From Halomonas sp. CUBES01 (GTDB lineage: Bacteria > Pseudomonadota > Gammaproteobacteria > Pseudomonadales > Halomonadaceae): a stretch of 64,000 nt of DNA. Below are positions 10,178 through 18,797 of this stretch, one piece after another. The stretch covers positions 62,001 through 126,000 of the forward strand of contig NZ_JAJLLW010000008.1 of NCBI RefSeq assembly GCF_020991005.1. The letters run 5' to 3'. Under the pieces are notes generated by a model. It did no database searches, was not told where the DNA came from, and worked only from the letters and a program-made list of their open reading frames with translations. Positions within the stretch are counted from its first letter, which is position 1. Every line of letters starts with the position of its first letter. The position numbers and the translations under genes are program-made.

Positions 10178-10570
10178 TCAACTGGCAAAGGTAATCAAGC
10201 GGTCACAGCGCTGCTGTAGCGTTAACAGCTGCCCTAATCCGGTTAGCTCAAACGGCGCCTCCAGATTATAGGCGCTGTGCCCGTGACGCGCTGCTTCGGC
10301 CTCGCTGACGATACCACGCCGCAACGCGGCGGCAATACATACATCCAGCGGTACGCCGTGGCGTTCGTTAAGCGCCTTCCAGGCTTTGCGCAGGTTGAGC
10401 TCGTCCTGCGGCGGGGTCATAAGCGACGATGCGTTATGCACGCCGTCATGATAAAAGAAAACGCCTGTCAGTCGATGCCCTCTTGCCAGCACTGCCTCGG
10501 CAAACCGCAACGCCGAATGAGGTGCCGGGTCGCTATAGGGGGCGCCCATTACTAATAGTCCATAGTCCAT
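10178..10570 (-). CDS. tusD: Sulfurtransferase TusD (DsrE family)
   Basis: 130 residues. It carries the catalytic cysteine in PLDVCIAAALRRGI at about residue 76, which accepts the persulfide from TusA, and the substrate-side motif GVFFYHDGVHNAS. First gene of the tusDCBE cluster. The ATG at 10570 has AGGTGA 5 nt upstream; a GTG three codons earlier overlaps that site and is less likely. Confidence 0.9.
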   Translation of the reverse strand: MDYGLLVMGAPYSDPAPHSALRFAEAVLARGHRLTGVFFYHDGVHNASSLMTPPQDELNLRKAWKALNERHGVPLDVCIAAALRRGIVSEAEAARHGHSAYNLEAPFELTGLGQLLTLQQRCDRLITFAS

Positions 10571-10631
10571 CTTGCTCACCTATCGCTGATCAGTGGTTAC
10601 CTGCCTGGTGACCCTGCCCTGACGCCCAGAA

Positions 10632-10665
10632 TAAAAAAAGCAGACCCTAAATGAATAGGGTCTGC
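10632..10665 (-). terminator. Intrinsic terminator of the yccA-like gene
   Basis: On the minus strand GCAGACCCT pairs with AGGGTCTGC around an 8-nt loop and is followed by a run of seven T. It sits 34 bp after the YccA stop and upstream of tusD, separating the two units. Confidence 0.85.
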
Positions 10666-10698
10666 CGCGATATTACGTTTTGTCAGCACATCAAGCCA

Positions 10699-11379
10699 TT
10701 AGTCGCTGCTCATGAACCCGAGCAGCGATAGCAAGCTGATGAACAGGTTATAGATGGACACAAACAATGTGATGGTGGCCAAGATATAGTTGGTCTCACC
10801 CTGGCGGTGAATGATTTCGCTGGTTTGATAAAGAATCGCCGCAGACGAAAACAGTACAAAGCCAGCTGACACCATCAGCGACAGCGCGGGGATATTAAAG
10901 ATCAACCCTGCGACCATCGCGAGCACCAGCACAATCGCACCGGCCACCATGAAGTTGGCCAGGAAGCCAAAATCTTTCTTGGTTATCAAGGCAACAGCAG
11001 AAAGGCCGATGAAGGTGACGCCGGTCATTGCCAGGGCATTCATGATCAACGCGCCGCCGTTGGGCAACGCCAGGTAGGCAGAAAGTATCGGCCCCAGCGT
11101 GAAGCCCATAAAGCCTGTGAAGGCAAAAGTGGCCAGCAGACCCATCGCTGAATTGGCGGTTTTATGGACCAGGAACATCAACCCATAGGCACCAATGAAG
11201 AACACGAAGATGTTCATTTGCTGAACGCCCATCGCGACGGCGGCCCCTGCAGCGGCTGCAGAGAACAGTAGCGTCATCGCCAGCAACGCGTAGGTGTTAC
11301 GCAGCACTTTGTTGGTGCTAACCGAATTGGCTACACCGCCAGAGGCTGATTGCGCAATATGTGAGTCGTTGTAACTCAT
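10699..11379 (-). CDS. yccA: Bax inhibitor-1/YccA family inner-membrane protein
   Basis: 226 residues with seven hydrophobic segments from about residue 24 to the C-terminus, in the BI-1 pattern (NKVLRNTYALLAMTLLFS at the start, SLYNLF-like ISLYNLFISLLSLLGF at the end). Escherichia coli YccA binds and modulates the membrane protease FtsH; relatives act as pH-sensitive calcium leak channels. The ATG at 11379 has CGGAG 9 nt upstream. The soluble N-terminus is about 25 residues. Monocistronic, with its own terminator. Confidence 0.88.
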   Translation of the reverse strand: MSYNDSHIAQSASGGVANSVSTNKVLRNTYALLAMTLLFSAAAAGAAVAMGVQQMNIFVFFIGAYGLMFLVHKTANSAMGLLATFAFTGFMGFTLGPILSAYLALPNGGALIMNALAMTGVTFIGLSAVALITKKDFGFLANFMVAGAIVLVLAMVAGLIFNIPALSLMVSAGFVLFSSAAILYQTSEIIHRQGETNYILATITLFVSIYNLFISLLSLLGFMSSD

Positions 11380-11462
11380 GTGTTCATGCTCCGTAATGAT
11401 CTGTCGAACAGTGGACAAGCATGCCGTTAGCGAGTTCCAGACGCAAGCCTTTGTCTTCTACG

Positions 11463-11507
11463 CTGATACAATTTCAACGTTGTATCACTCTTGCAACGCT
11501 GTATCAG
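11463..11507. promoter_or_regulatory. Repeated motif in the divergent yccA / hydrolase promoter region
   Basis: CAACGTTGTATCAC (11475-11488) is repeated as CAACGCTGTATCAG (11494-11507), a 19-bp period. CTGATACA (11463-11470) is an exact inverse of the TGTATCAG end of the second copy. Three related half-sites between two divergent genes look like an operator. The regulator is unknown. Confidence 0.45.
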
Positions 11508-11557
11508 TTTATCAAGAGTGACTATGCTTACTGGACACCCTATAGGACAACAATACC

Positions 11558-12316
11558 ATGAAAAAGATTCTGCTCCCCACCAGCACTATCGCCATGTTAT
11601 CCCTCGCCCAGGCGGCGCTGGCGTTTTCTCCCGCCGGGCAAGATATTGCGTACAACGTGGATGACGAAGATTTCCAGGGCTATTTTGTTTCAGGTGGCGA
11701 CGATGCCAGAGGCAGTGTGCTGATCGTTCACGATTGGGACGGGGTGGATGATTACGAGCGTGAACGCGCCGATATGCTGGCCGATGAAGGCTACGATGTG
11801 TTTGCTGTTGACCTGTTTGGCGAAGGTAACCGCCCCCAGGCGGTTGAGGATAAGCGCGCCGCCACCCACCGTCTCTATGAAGATCGCGAACGCATGCGCG
11901 CCCTCACTCTCGGTGGCCTGGCGCAAGCCAGGAAAGAAGGTGCAGCCGAACAGACGGTCATTGCGGGTTACTGCTTTGGCGGTGCGGTCGCGCTGGAAAT
12001 CGCCCGTTCCGGCGAAGCAGACGGCATTGCCGCCTATACCAGCTTCCATGGCGGATTAATGACGCCCGACGGCCAGACTTATTCAAGCGATACCGCGCCT
12101 ATCCTGATCGCCCATGGTGGAGCCGACACGTCAGTGAGCCTTGAGGATGTGGCCACGCTGGCTGAAGAGCTTGAAAGCGCTGACGTTACCTACGAAGTCG
12201 GTATTTATTCCGGCGCGCCCCATGCCTTCAGCGTGTTTGGAAGCGATGCCTACCATGAGCGTGCCGACGAACGCTCTTGGGCAGCGTTCACCGCCTGGCT
12301 GGAAGAGAGGCTCTAG
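11558..12316 (+). CDS. Exported dienelactone-hydrolase family protein
   Basis: 252 residues. A cleavable signal peptide is evident (MKKILLPTSTIAMLSLAQAALA, cleavage near residue 22). The mature part is an alpha/beta hydrolase of the dienelactone hydrolase family: nucleophile cysteine in AGYCFGGAV, an aspartate after ILIAHGGAD, and a histidine in APHAFSVFG. The catalytic Cys rather than Ser is typical of the family. The natural substrate is unknown and export argues against a role in chloroaromatic breakdown. The end overlaps the convergent yheT-like gene by 29 bp. Confidence 0.85.
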   Translation: MKKILLPTSTIAMLSLAQAALAFSPAGQDIAYNVDDEDFQGYFVSGGDDARGSVLIVHDWDGVDDYERERADMLADEGYDVFAVDLFGEGNRPQAVEDKRAATHRLYEDRERMRALTLGGLAQARKEGAAEQTVIAGYCFGGAVALEIARSGEADGIAAYTSFHGGLMTPDGQTYSSDTAPILIAHGGADTSVSLEDVATLAEELESADVTYEVGIYSGAPHAFSVFGSDAYHERADERSWAAFTAWLEERL

Positions 12317-13322
12317 GCGCAGGTTCTCCATTTTTTGCGGTCAACGGCGACGCTGACAGCCACGCGGGCAGCCGCTTTTCCAGGTAGTACCCGGGCGACC
12401 AAGGTGCGCCTTCAATGAAGCCCACATGCCCCCCTTTGGGGTGATATTCCAGGGTTACATCGTCTGGTAAATCCGAGGGCTTAGGGGCACTGTGCGGGTA
12501 CACAAACGGATCGTCCTGGGACTGGACGATCAGCGTCGGCACACGAATCGAAGACAGGAAATACAGGCTGCTGCAGCGCTGATAGTAATCGCTGGCGCTG
12601 GCATAGCCATGCAGCGGCGCGGTTACCCGGTCATCGAAATCCCACAGGGTTGTCATCCCCTTGAGCGCCCCCAATTCAAGCAGTTTTGTGTACTCGTCGG
12701 GGTCGCCGTTAATGGCGAACTGGTGACGCTTGTTGGCCATATAATGTCGTAGGTCACGCAGGAAGCGTGCCTGATAGAGTCGCGACATCCCCTGGCTGAT
12801 GCGTTCGGCGCTGTGGTCGAGACGAAACGGCACCGATACCGCAGCAGCCGCCATCAATGGCGTAGCACCGCCCTGTTCACCCAGATATTTCAACAGCACA
12901 TTGCCACCCAGCGAATAACCAATGGCCGCCAGGGGTTGGGCGGGTCGGCGTGCGGCCAGCACGTCGACCACTTCGGCTAGATCTTCACTCACCCCTGAGT
13001 GATAGCCTCTGGCCAGACGATTAGGCGTGCCAGAACAGCCACGCCAATTGACCGCGACGCTCTGCCACCCCTGCAAGGTCAACGCTTGCTGCTGACCCAG
13101 AATATAACGCGAGGACGAGCTGCCGGTGAGGCCGTGCAGCAGTATCACGCATGGCGTGTCGTCATTGGCCTCGCCCAGCCAGTCGAGATCCAGAAAGTCG
13201 CCATCCTGGAGCGTCAACCTCTCGCGTTGCCGCGGCAGGGAGAGCGCAGGTCGAAGAAGCGGGCTATACAGCGTTTGAAGATGGCCGCCGGAGAGCCCGT
13301 GCGCAACGTGAAATGAAGGCAT
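12288..13322 (-). CDS. yheT: YheT-family alpha/beta hydrolase
   Basis: 344 residues. Family features: the start FHVAHGLSGGHLQTLYSPLL, the oxyanion region ILLHGLTGSSSSRY, the nucleophile elbow GYSLGGNVLLKYLGE, a late aspartate in VQSQDDPFV and histidine in HPKGGHVGF. No signal peptide. Relatives are carboxylesterases of unknown biological substrate. Its 3' end overlaps the exported hydrolase gene on the other strand by 29 bp, with no terminator visible between them. Confidence 0.87.
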   Translation of the reverse strand: MPSFHVAHGLSGGHLQTLYSPLLRPALSLPRQRERLTLQDGDFLDLDWLGEANDDTPCVILLHGLTGSSSSRYILGQQQALTLQGWQSVAVNWRGCSGTPNRLARGYHSGVSEDLAEVVDVLAARRPAQPLAAIGYSLGGNVLLKYLGEQGGATPLMAAAAVSVPFRLDHSAERISQGMSRLYQARFLRDLRHYMANKRHQFAINGDPDEYTKLLELGALKGMTTLWDFDDRVTAPLHGYASASDYYQRCSSLYFLSSIRVPTLIVQSQDDPFVYPHSAPKPSDLPDDVTLEYHPKGGHVGFIEGAPWSPGYYLEKRLPAWLSASPLTAKNGEPAPRASLPARR

Positions 13323-13398
13323 TAATAACAGTCATGATCATGAAGAAGTGGATACGATATCAATACATTGCATTGGGGAGATATACAAAGGCATTCGC

Positions 13399-14085
13399 TC
13401 ACTCAGCTTCATCTTTTTCGTTCGGTGAAACCATCAAGCCAAGCCGAAGAGCTTCGTGAACAAGCCCTGCCGTATGCCGAACCCCCAGACGGTGCATGAT
13501 ATCGGCGCGGTGGGTTTCGATGGTTTTTATACTGACATTTAGCTGATCGGCAATGGCCTTGCTTCTGAAGCCTTTGGCCACCAGTTCCAGAACCTCACTT
13601 TGACGGGGTGTAAGGGGATTATCTCGAATGATCGAGCTCTCCTTGGCGGGGGCTGCTGCGACAAACGGCTCAGGCTCCATAGGAGTAAGCACAAAACGCT
13701 CCCCCGATGCCGCTTTCTGAATGGCCATTTCGAGTGCATCAACGTCTGCATTTTTATGAAGGAAACCAGCGACGCCCTCTTCGAAAAGTCGCCGGATGAA
13801 AGAGTCGCTGGAGTAATCCGACAGAACCACGATGCGACCTTTGGGGAGCAGGTTTCTTATCCGGCTTAAAGACGACATACCCTCCAGAGAAATCACCATG
13901 GCATCAATCAGTGCCACATCGACATCGTTATATACCCCGTCGGCGTCCAGGAGATGCCGCTCAGAAACCACTTCAGCGATAACGGTCATGCCGTCGAAGG
14001 TTTCGATCAGGGAACTAATGGCAGAGAGAATCAGCTGATGTTCATCCGCCAACAGTACCTGAATGGTGTTATCTTTATATTTCAT
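13399..14085 (-). CDS. LuxR/NarL-family response regulator
   Basis: 228 residues. An N-terminal receiver domain (about 8-125) has the acidic pair D14-E15, phospho-acceptor D61 in ALIDAMV and conserved K111 in GFLHKNAD. A linker leads to a LuxR-type helix-turn-helix (about 152-215: LTPRQSEVLELVAKGFRSKA and SIKTIETHRADIMHRLGV). It is probably a phosphorylation-controlled transcription factor. No sensor kinase gene is adjacent, so its partner is unknown. A related regulator that lacks the DNA-binding domain lies 190 bp upstream. Confidence 0.9.
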   Translation of the reverse strand: MKYKDNTIQVLLADEHQLILSAISSLIETFDGMTVIAEVVSERHLLDADGVYNDVDVALIDAMVISLEGMSSLSRIRNLLPKGRIVVLSDYSSDSFIRRLFEEGVAGFLHKNADVDALEMAIQKAASGERFVLTPMEPEPFVAAAPAKESSIIRDNPLTPRQSEVLELVAKGFRSKAIADQLNVSIKTIETHRADIMHRLGVRHTAGLVHEALRLGLMVSPNEKDEAE

Positions 14086-14275
14086 GGGATTATGCTGTAA
14101 ACTTTGACAGGGTGCAGCCTAAAATCGGCCTTCTCTCTTGAGGACGGGCCCGATCGTGCACAATGGAGTCATTAGGCGCTTCGCTTCGTTCCTGGGAAAG
14201 TCGTAAATCCAGAAGCACACTCGATGCCGCAAGGTAACTCACTGAATGACAAAGCAGTATACGTAAAAACCCTGA

Positions 14276-14869
14276 TCAATAATCTTGATGCAGGATACCC
14301 AAGCGCAGTGCCTCGAGAAGCAGATCATCGATCGAATCGCGGTTCTGCGGCATACGGGTATAAGTGTTGACGTCTTTCAGAAAACCGTCGGCATCATGCA
14401 GACGTTTAATTAGGGTTGGGCACAGGAATATTTCACTCTCCGCCGCTGCGTACAGCGCTAATTCAAGGTCGCTGATGCCAGCGTCCCGCAGCAGGAAACC
14501 GCTTGCTCCCGCCTGGAACGCTCGCCTTACATCCGCCAGACTGGGGTTCACCGATAAGATGACGACCCTTACCTCAACACCACTTTCGTGAAGGCTTCGA
14601 GCGGCATGAAACCCCGTTTGGCTGGGGTATTGTGAGTCGATCAGAGCAACATCGACCCGCAGATCTTCCGCGATCTCTATCAGGTCATGAGCGAAACAGG
14701 TGCCTCCAACGACCTCGACTCTCCAGAAACGCTCGATGACCCTGCAAAGCCCCTCGCGGATGAAGCCGCTTTCATTGATGACCAGCACCCTTATCGTTGA
14801 GCCGGAAACGTCTTGTGGATCCACTTCGCGCACCTCTGCTAATGCCTGTGTATCGGTATATTCGGTCAA
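14276..14869 (-). CDS. Response-regulator paralogue without the LuxR DNA-binding domain
   Basis: 197 residues. The receiver domain (about 25-145) keeps phospho-acceptor D78 in ALIDSQY. The acidic pair is N32-E33 and the conserved lysine is R128 (GFLLRDAG), so phosphoryl chemistry may be altered. After the receiver only about 40 residues follow. The last ones (LLLEALRLGILHQDY) match the last helix of the neighbour's LuxR domain (LVHEALRLGLM), but the helix-turn-helix between them is missing. This looks like an in-frame internal deletion of a duplicated regulator. It may act by protein contact rather than by DNA binding. Transcribed with a 190-bp gap to the intact regulator. Confidence 0.8.
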   Translation of the reverse strand: MTEYTDTQALAEVREVDPQDVSGSTIRVLVINESGFIREGLCRVIERFWRVEVVGGTCFAHDLIEIAEDLRVDVALIDSQYPSQTGFHAARSLHESGVEVRVVILSVNPSLADVRRAFQAGASGFLLRDAGISDLELALYAAAESEIFLCPTLIKRLHDADGFLKDVNTYTRMPQNRDSIDDLLLEALRLGILHQDY

Positions 14870-15019
14870 TGGTGGGCGCGGCTCTTTGTCAACGGGTATC
14901 TTAGGACTTTTTAATGAGAATGATCATCGCTTATGTTAACGCCAGCATGATTTTACGCGCCGCCATGAGCTAGCATATACAAAGAAACCACTAGACGTTG
15001 TTTGAAAGATATCAGCAGA

Positions 15020-15034
15020 AATGATTAAATCATT
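15020..15034. promoter_or_regulatory. Palindrome upstream of the EAL gene
   Basis: AATGATT-A-AATCATT is a perfect 7-bp inverted repeat 76 bp before the EAL protein start, in the 240-bp gap between divergent signalling genes. A candidate operator. Nothing else was recognised in that gap. Confidence 0.35.
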
Positions 15035-15109
15035 CCACATTGTTTAAAACACGACTGGCGACGCCCTTCCAGCTGTTTTTTACGTGCTCAACATTATCAG
15101 GCACGCCTT

Positions 15110-16921
15110 ATGGAAGAAGACCGTCATCCTCTGGACCCTTTGCAAGAGGACACGACCCAGCTCGCCGCGTCTCGCTCGTGCTCGACCCAGAAGGCTGCTC
15201 CCGCTGCACATTTCGACTGTTACATCCGCCTGGTTTCACAGGTCTTCAACACTTCCATCGTTTTCATCTCGTTATTCGATGATGGAAGCCAGCGAATAGT
15301 ATCGTCCGTCGGGCTGGACGGCATGGAACTCCCATATGAATGCCCCTGCGGGACAAAAGATTTAGAGCAAGATTATTTTGAGGTGTCCGACACGCAGGAA
15401 ATTGATCTGCTCGATACCTGCCAAAGCTTGATTTCATGTTCCTGTAATCGTTTCTACGCGGGGATCGTGTTGCGAGATCCTTGCCATAATGCTATTGGCA
15501 CCCTCTGCATAAGCGATACGGCACCAAGATCGCTCAACGAGGTCGAGCGATCTTGGCTGAAAGCGTTTGGCAATATTGTTGAAGAGCAGCTCAACCTCAA
15601 TTCGCAACTTCTTGATATGCGACATCGTGCCAGCCGTGTCCACCAGCGGGATACACGGACGGGGCTTCCCGATGAGACCCTCCTGGGAGAAACTCTGGAC
15701 AATCTCGTCCAGCTTGCTGAGACAGAGTCATACCACCTGGTGGTCTTGCATCTTCGAGTGAACAACCTCGATGAAATTAGTCGCCTACATGGACGTCGAT
15801 ACCGCAACGCGATTCTCAAATGCCTCGCCGAGCGACTTACAGCCCCTGACGTCGGTATTCTGACCGCTGGCAATATCGATATTGATCGCTTTGGCGCGGT
15901 GGTTTCCATCTTCTCATTGCGCGACCTCTTTGGCGTCATCAAGCCCGTCATCAACAAGCTGAATGCTCCCATCGATCTTCATGGTCACACTATTAATCCG
16001 AACATTGATGTCGGGGTGAGCGTGTCGCCCGATGACGGGGTCAACCCTGATGACTTGCTGGAGAGGGCTAGAACGGCTCTGAAAGCCCCCAAGACCTACG
16101 ACAGCATTCATGTCTTCACTCAGCGTACAGAAGAAAGCGCGTTACGCCGGCACAAGGTCGAGCAGCGCCTGGACGCGGCGCTTTCTGCTAACCAGCTGTA
16201 TCAACACTATCAGCCGCTGGTGCTTGCCGACGGCAGCAAGGTCACAGGTTTTGAAGCACTAGCACGCTGGCAAGACAGCGAGCTGGGTATCATCAGCCCT
16301 GGCGAGTTTGTTCCCATTGCCGAAAAAAATGCTCGGCTGTCACGATTACTTACCGAGTGGTCGCTTGGGTGTGTATGTGAAAAAGCGTTTCATTGGCCCA
16401 TCAAGCCTAGCGACCCTCCGTTTAAAATCGGGATCAACATTCCCGCTAACCAGTTTTATCAACCCAATTTTGTTGATCAGATTCTTCATACGCTTGATGA
16501 GCACAGCTTGCCTCCAGAGCGATTGACGCTAGAGCTTACTGAAGAGAGCCTGCTGACCGATATCGATCAGGCTATTTTGACCATGGAAAAGCTGCGAGAG
16601 CGCGGCATTTCTCTGGCATTGGACGATTTTGGTACTGGCTATTCTTCGCTGAATTATCTCAAACGCCTGCCGGTTGACATGCTTAAAATCGACAAGAGCT
16701 TTATCGATGATCTGCCTCATGATGAAAAAGCCATAAACTTGGTGAGCGGCATTATTCGGATTGCTCACGGCCTCGGCCTGACGGTGGTAGGCGAAGGCGT
16801 CGAATACCAGGAACAACAAAAGCTACTTTACATGCTTGGCTGCGATGTTCTCCAAGGCTACCTGTTCAGCCGTCCAGTTGATGCCTACCAAGCACTACAT
16901 TTTTTAGAGACGTGGCCTTAG
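15110..16921 (+). CDS. GAF - degenerate GGDEF - EAL cyclic-di-GMP phosphodiesterase
   Basis: 603 residues, no membrane segment. A GAF-like sensor domain occupies about 35-170 and is cysteine-rich (YECPCGTKD, DTCQSLISCSCNRF). A GGDEF-fold domain (about 185-335) lacks the GGDEF loop; the matching place reads NIDIDRFGAVV, so it should not make c-di-GMP. The EAL domain (about 350-595) looks active: FEALARW, the ELTEES glutamate, DDFGTGYSSLNYL, MLKIDKSF and VVGEGVE. It should degrade c-di-GMP and so favour motility, matching the chemoreceptor gene next to it. The GAF cysteines could sense redox or metal, which is speculation. Confidence 0.87.
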   Translation: MEEDRHPLDPLQEDTTQLAASRSCSTQKAAPAAHFDCYIRLVSQVFNTSIVFISLFDDGSQRIVSSVGLDGMELPYECPCGTKDLEQDYFEVSDTQEIDLLDTCQSLISCSCNRFYAGIVLRDPCHNAIGTLCISDTAPRSLNEVERSWLKAFGNIVEEQLNLNSQLLDMRHRASRVHQRDTRTGLPDETLLGETLDNLVQLAETESYHLVVLHLRVNNLDEISRLHGRRYRNAILKCLAERLTAPDVGILTAGNIDIDRFGAVVSIFSLRDLFGVIKPVINKLNAPIDLHGHTINPNIDVGVSVSPDDGVNPDDLLERARTALKAPKTYDSIHVFTQRTEESALRRHKVEQRLDAALSANQLYQHYQPLVLADGSKVTGFEALARWQDSELGIISPGEFVPIAEKNARLSRLLTEWSLGCVCEKAFHWPIKPSDPPFKIGINIPANQFYQPNFVDQILHTLDEHSLPPERLTLELTEESLLTDIDQAILTMEKLRERGISLALDDFGTGYSSLNYLKRLPVDMLKIDKSFIDDLPHDEKAINLVSGIIRIAHGLGLTVVGEGVEYQEQQKLLYMLGCDVLQGYLFSRPVDAYQALHFLETWP

Positions 16922-17042
16922 AGGCCTCGCCCCGCAGTGATATGGCAACCAGACACTTCAGCATAGCAACCAGCCTGTAAATCAGTACCCTCGGCATACC
17001 CTCAATATATGTGGCATGCCAGTCTAGTACATGAGTACTGCT

Positions 17043-17090
17043 TAAAACGGCATTGACACACCAAACGATAAAGCGCCTGACATGGCGCTT
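17043..17090 (+). promoter_or_regulatory. Possible flagellar-type (sigma-28) promoter and 5' hairpin of the chemoreceptor gene
   Basis: TAAAACGG (17043-17050) and CGATAA (17066-17071) resemble the two boxes of flagellar promoters, but the spacing is about 2 nt too long. AAGCGCC (17071-17077) and GGCGCTT (17084-17090) form a 7-bp hairpin directly before the AAGGA ribosome site. Transcription from such a promoter would begin near 17078, consistent with the GTG start at 17103. Confidence 0.3.
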
Positions 17091-17102
17091 AAGGAAAACA
17101 TA

Positions 17103-18797
17103 GTGGCATCTTCATTCAAGGCCAATGCGAAAATTAGTACTCGATTGGCGATTGGCTTTTCCACCCTGCTCACTCTGCTAGTGGGTCTGGTCGTGGTCGG
17201 GATTTATCAGGTGAATCAAATTGACCGTGATTTAACCATGATTAATGACGTGAACGGCAGCAAGCTGGGTTTTGCGGTAAATATGCGCGGTAGCGTGCAT
17301 GATCGCGCCATCGCCCTGCGCGATATTGTGCTTACCCAAAACGAGGATCGGTTGGGCAGCTTACTTGCAGAGATGGATCGTCTGGAAAGTGATTATACGG
17401 TTGCGTCCGAAGGTGAGCACCAGGTGGCTGAGGAATACTCGTCCGGCCAAGATGAGCAGACCCTACTTGCCAACATCGACGACCAGGCCGCAACGGCTCT
17501 ATCACTAACACAGCAAGTGATTAGTGACCGCCAAGCGGGTCGATTGGACGATGCTGAAACCTTGCTCCGTGAACAAGCGGGCCCTGCCTACGCCGAGTGG
17601 CTCAATCGCATCAATCAATTCATTGGCCTTCAGGAGCAATTGAATGATGTGACCACCGCTGACGCACGTGACACGGCGTCAGGTTTCCAGATGCAAATGC
17701 TGGGACTCACGCTCTTCGCCCTGCTCCTTGGGGGTGGCATCGCCTACTGGTTAACCCGCCAACTACTGAGGGAGCTAGGCGCCGAGCCCTACGAAGTCAA
17801 AGCCTTTGCCGAGGCCATCGGCCGTGGAGAGCTAGCCATTCAGGGACGCCTCAAAAAGGGCGATACCCAAAGTATCATGGCGTCGCAGGTGGCCATGGCT
17901 TGCCAGTTACAGGACATCGTCGCAAAAGTGCGCGCATCGGCCGATGCTGTTGCCAGCAACAGCGAGCAAATCGTTGAAGGCAATAACGACCTCTCTTCGC
18001 GCACTGAGCAACAAGCCAGCGCGCTTGCCGAAACTGCTTCGGCAATGGAAGAGCTTAACAGCACGGTTAAACTCAACGCAGAAAACTCCGAGCAGGCCAG
18101 CCAGGAAGCTTCACGGGCATCTAAAACGGCCACTCAGGGCGGTGAAGCAGTTCATCAAGTCGTCGCCACAATGAACGATCTCAACACTAGTTCGAAAGAA
18201 ATTTCCGGCATCATATCAACCATTGATTCCATTGCTTTCCAAACTAATATTCTAGCGCTTAATGCCTCTGTTGAGGCTGCTCGCGCTGGCGAACACGGCC
18301 GAGGCTTTGCGGTGGTAGCTGAAGAGGTGCGTAAGCTGGCCCAACGAAGCGCCGATGCGGCAAGCGAGATTAATAAACTAATTTCCAGTAACTTAGAGCG
18401 TGTCAATCACGGCAACGAGCGTGCTGAAGAAGCAAGTAAATCAACCGAAGACATTGTTGCCGCTATTTCAAGCGTTACCAACATTATGAAGGAAATTAGC
18501 CACGCCAGCGCTGAGCAGAGCGCGGGCGTGCAAGAAGTCGGTCAGGCGGTGACTGAGATGGATCAGGTGACCCAGCAAAATGCCAGCCTGGTACACGAAA
18601 GCGCGGAATCGGCGGGAAACCTACAATTAAATGCCAAGCGTCTGCTAGAAGCGATGGAAGTCTTCAAGCTGCCCGATGCTGGTCAAAATCGACAACAGGC
18701 ACAGCCCGTATCAACGCCAGCTTCAGCACGCTTATCCAAGCCGCAAAGCCCTTCTCAATCTATGACGCAGTCTCAACCGGAGTGGGAAAGCTTTTAA
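17103..18797 (+). CDS. Methyl-accepting chemotaxis protein with C-terminal CheR-binding-type pentapeptide
   Basis: 564 residues. Membrane segments near 15-36 and 200-220 flank a roughly 160-residue helical periplasmic domain of the Tar/Tsr four-helix type. A short HAMP-like stretch and the cytoplasmic signalling domain (about 265-520) follow, with the highly conserved tip IAFQTNILALNASVEAARAG. A Gln/Ser/Pro-rich tether ends in EWESF, which fits the xWxxF pentapeptide that recruits CheR/CheB. The GTG at 17103 has TAAGGA 8 nt upstream; an ATG seven codons earlier lies inside a hairpin. The ligand is unknown. No che genes are in the window. Confidence 0.92.
   Translation: MASSFKANAKISTRLAIGFSTLLTLLVGLVVVGIYQVNQIDRDLTMINDVNGSKLGFAVNMRGSVHDRAIALRDIVLTQNEDRLGSLLAEMDRLESDYTVASEGEHQVAEEYSSGQDEQTLLANIDDQAATALSLTQQVISDRQAGRLDDAETLLREQAGPAYAEWLNRINQFIGLQEQLNDVTTADARDTASGFQMQMLGLTLFALLLGGGIAYWLTRQLLRELGAEPYEVKAFAEAIGRGELAIQGRLKKGDTQSIMASQVAMACQLQDIVAKVRASADAVASNSEQIVEGNNDLSSRTEQQASALAETASAMEELNSTVKLNAENSEQASQEASRASKTATQGGEAVHQVVATMNDLNTSSKEISGIISTIDSIAFQTNILALNASVEAARAGEHGRGFAVVAEEVRKLAQRSADAASEINKLISSNLERVNHGNERAEEASKSTEDIVAAISSVTNIMKEISHASAEQSAGVQEVGQAVTEMDQVTQQNASLVHESAESAGNLQLNAKRLLEAMEVFKLPDAGQNRQQAQPVSTPASARLSKPQSPSQSMTQSQPEWESF

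Noticed and set aside
17071..17090. Hairpin as a terminator
   Set aside because: No T run follows it on the plus strand and no gene ends just before it.
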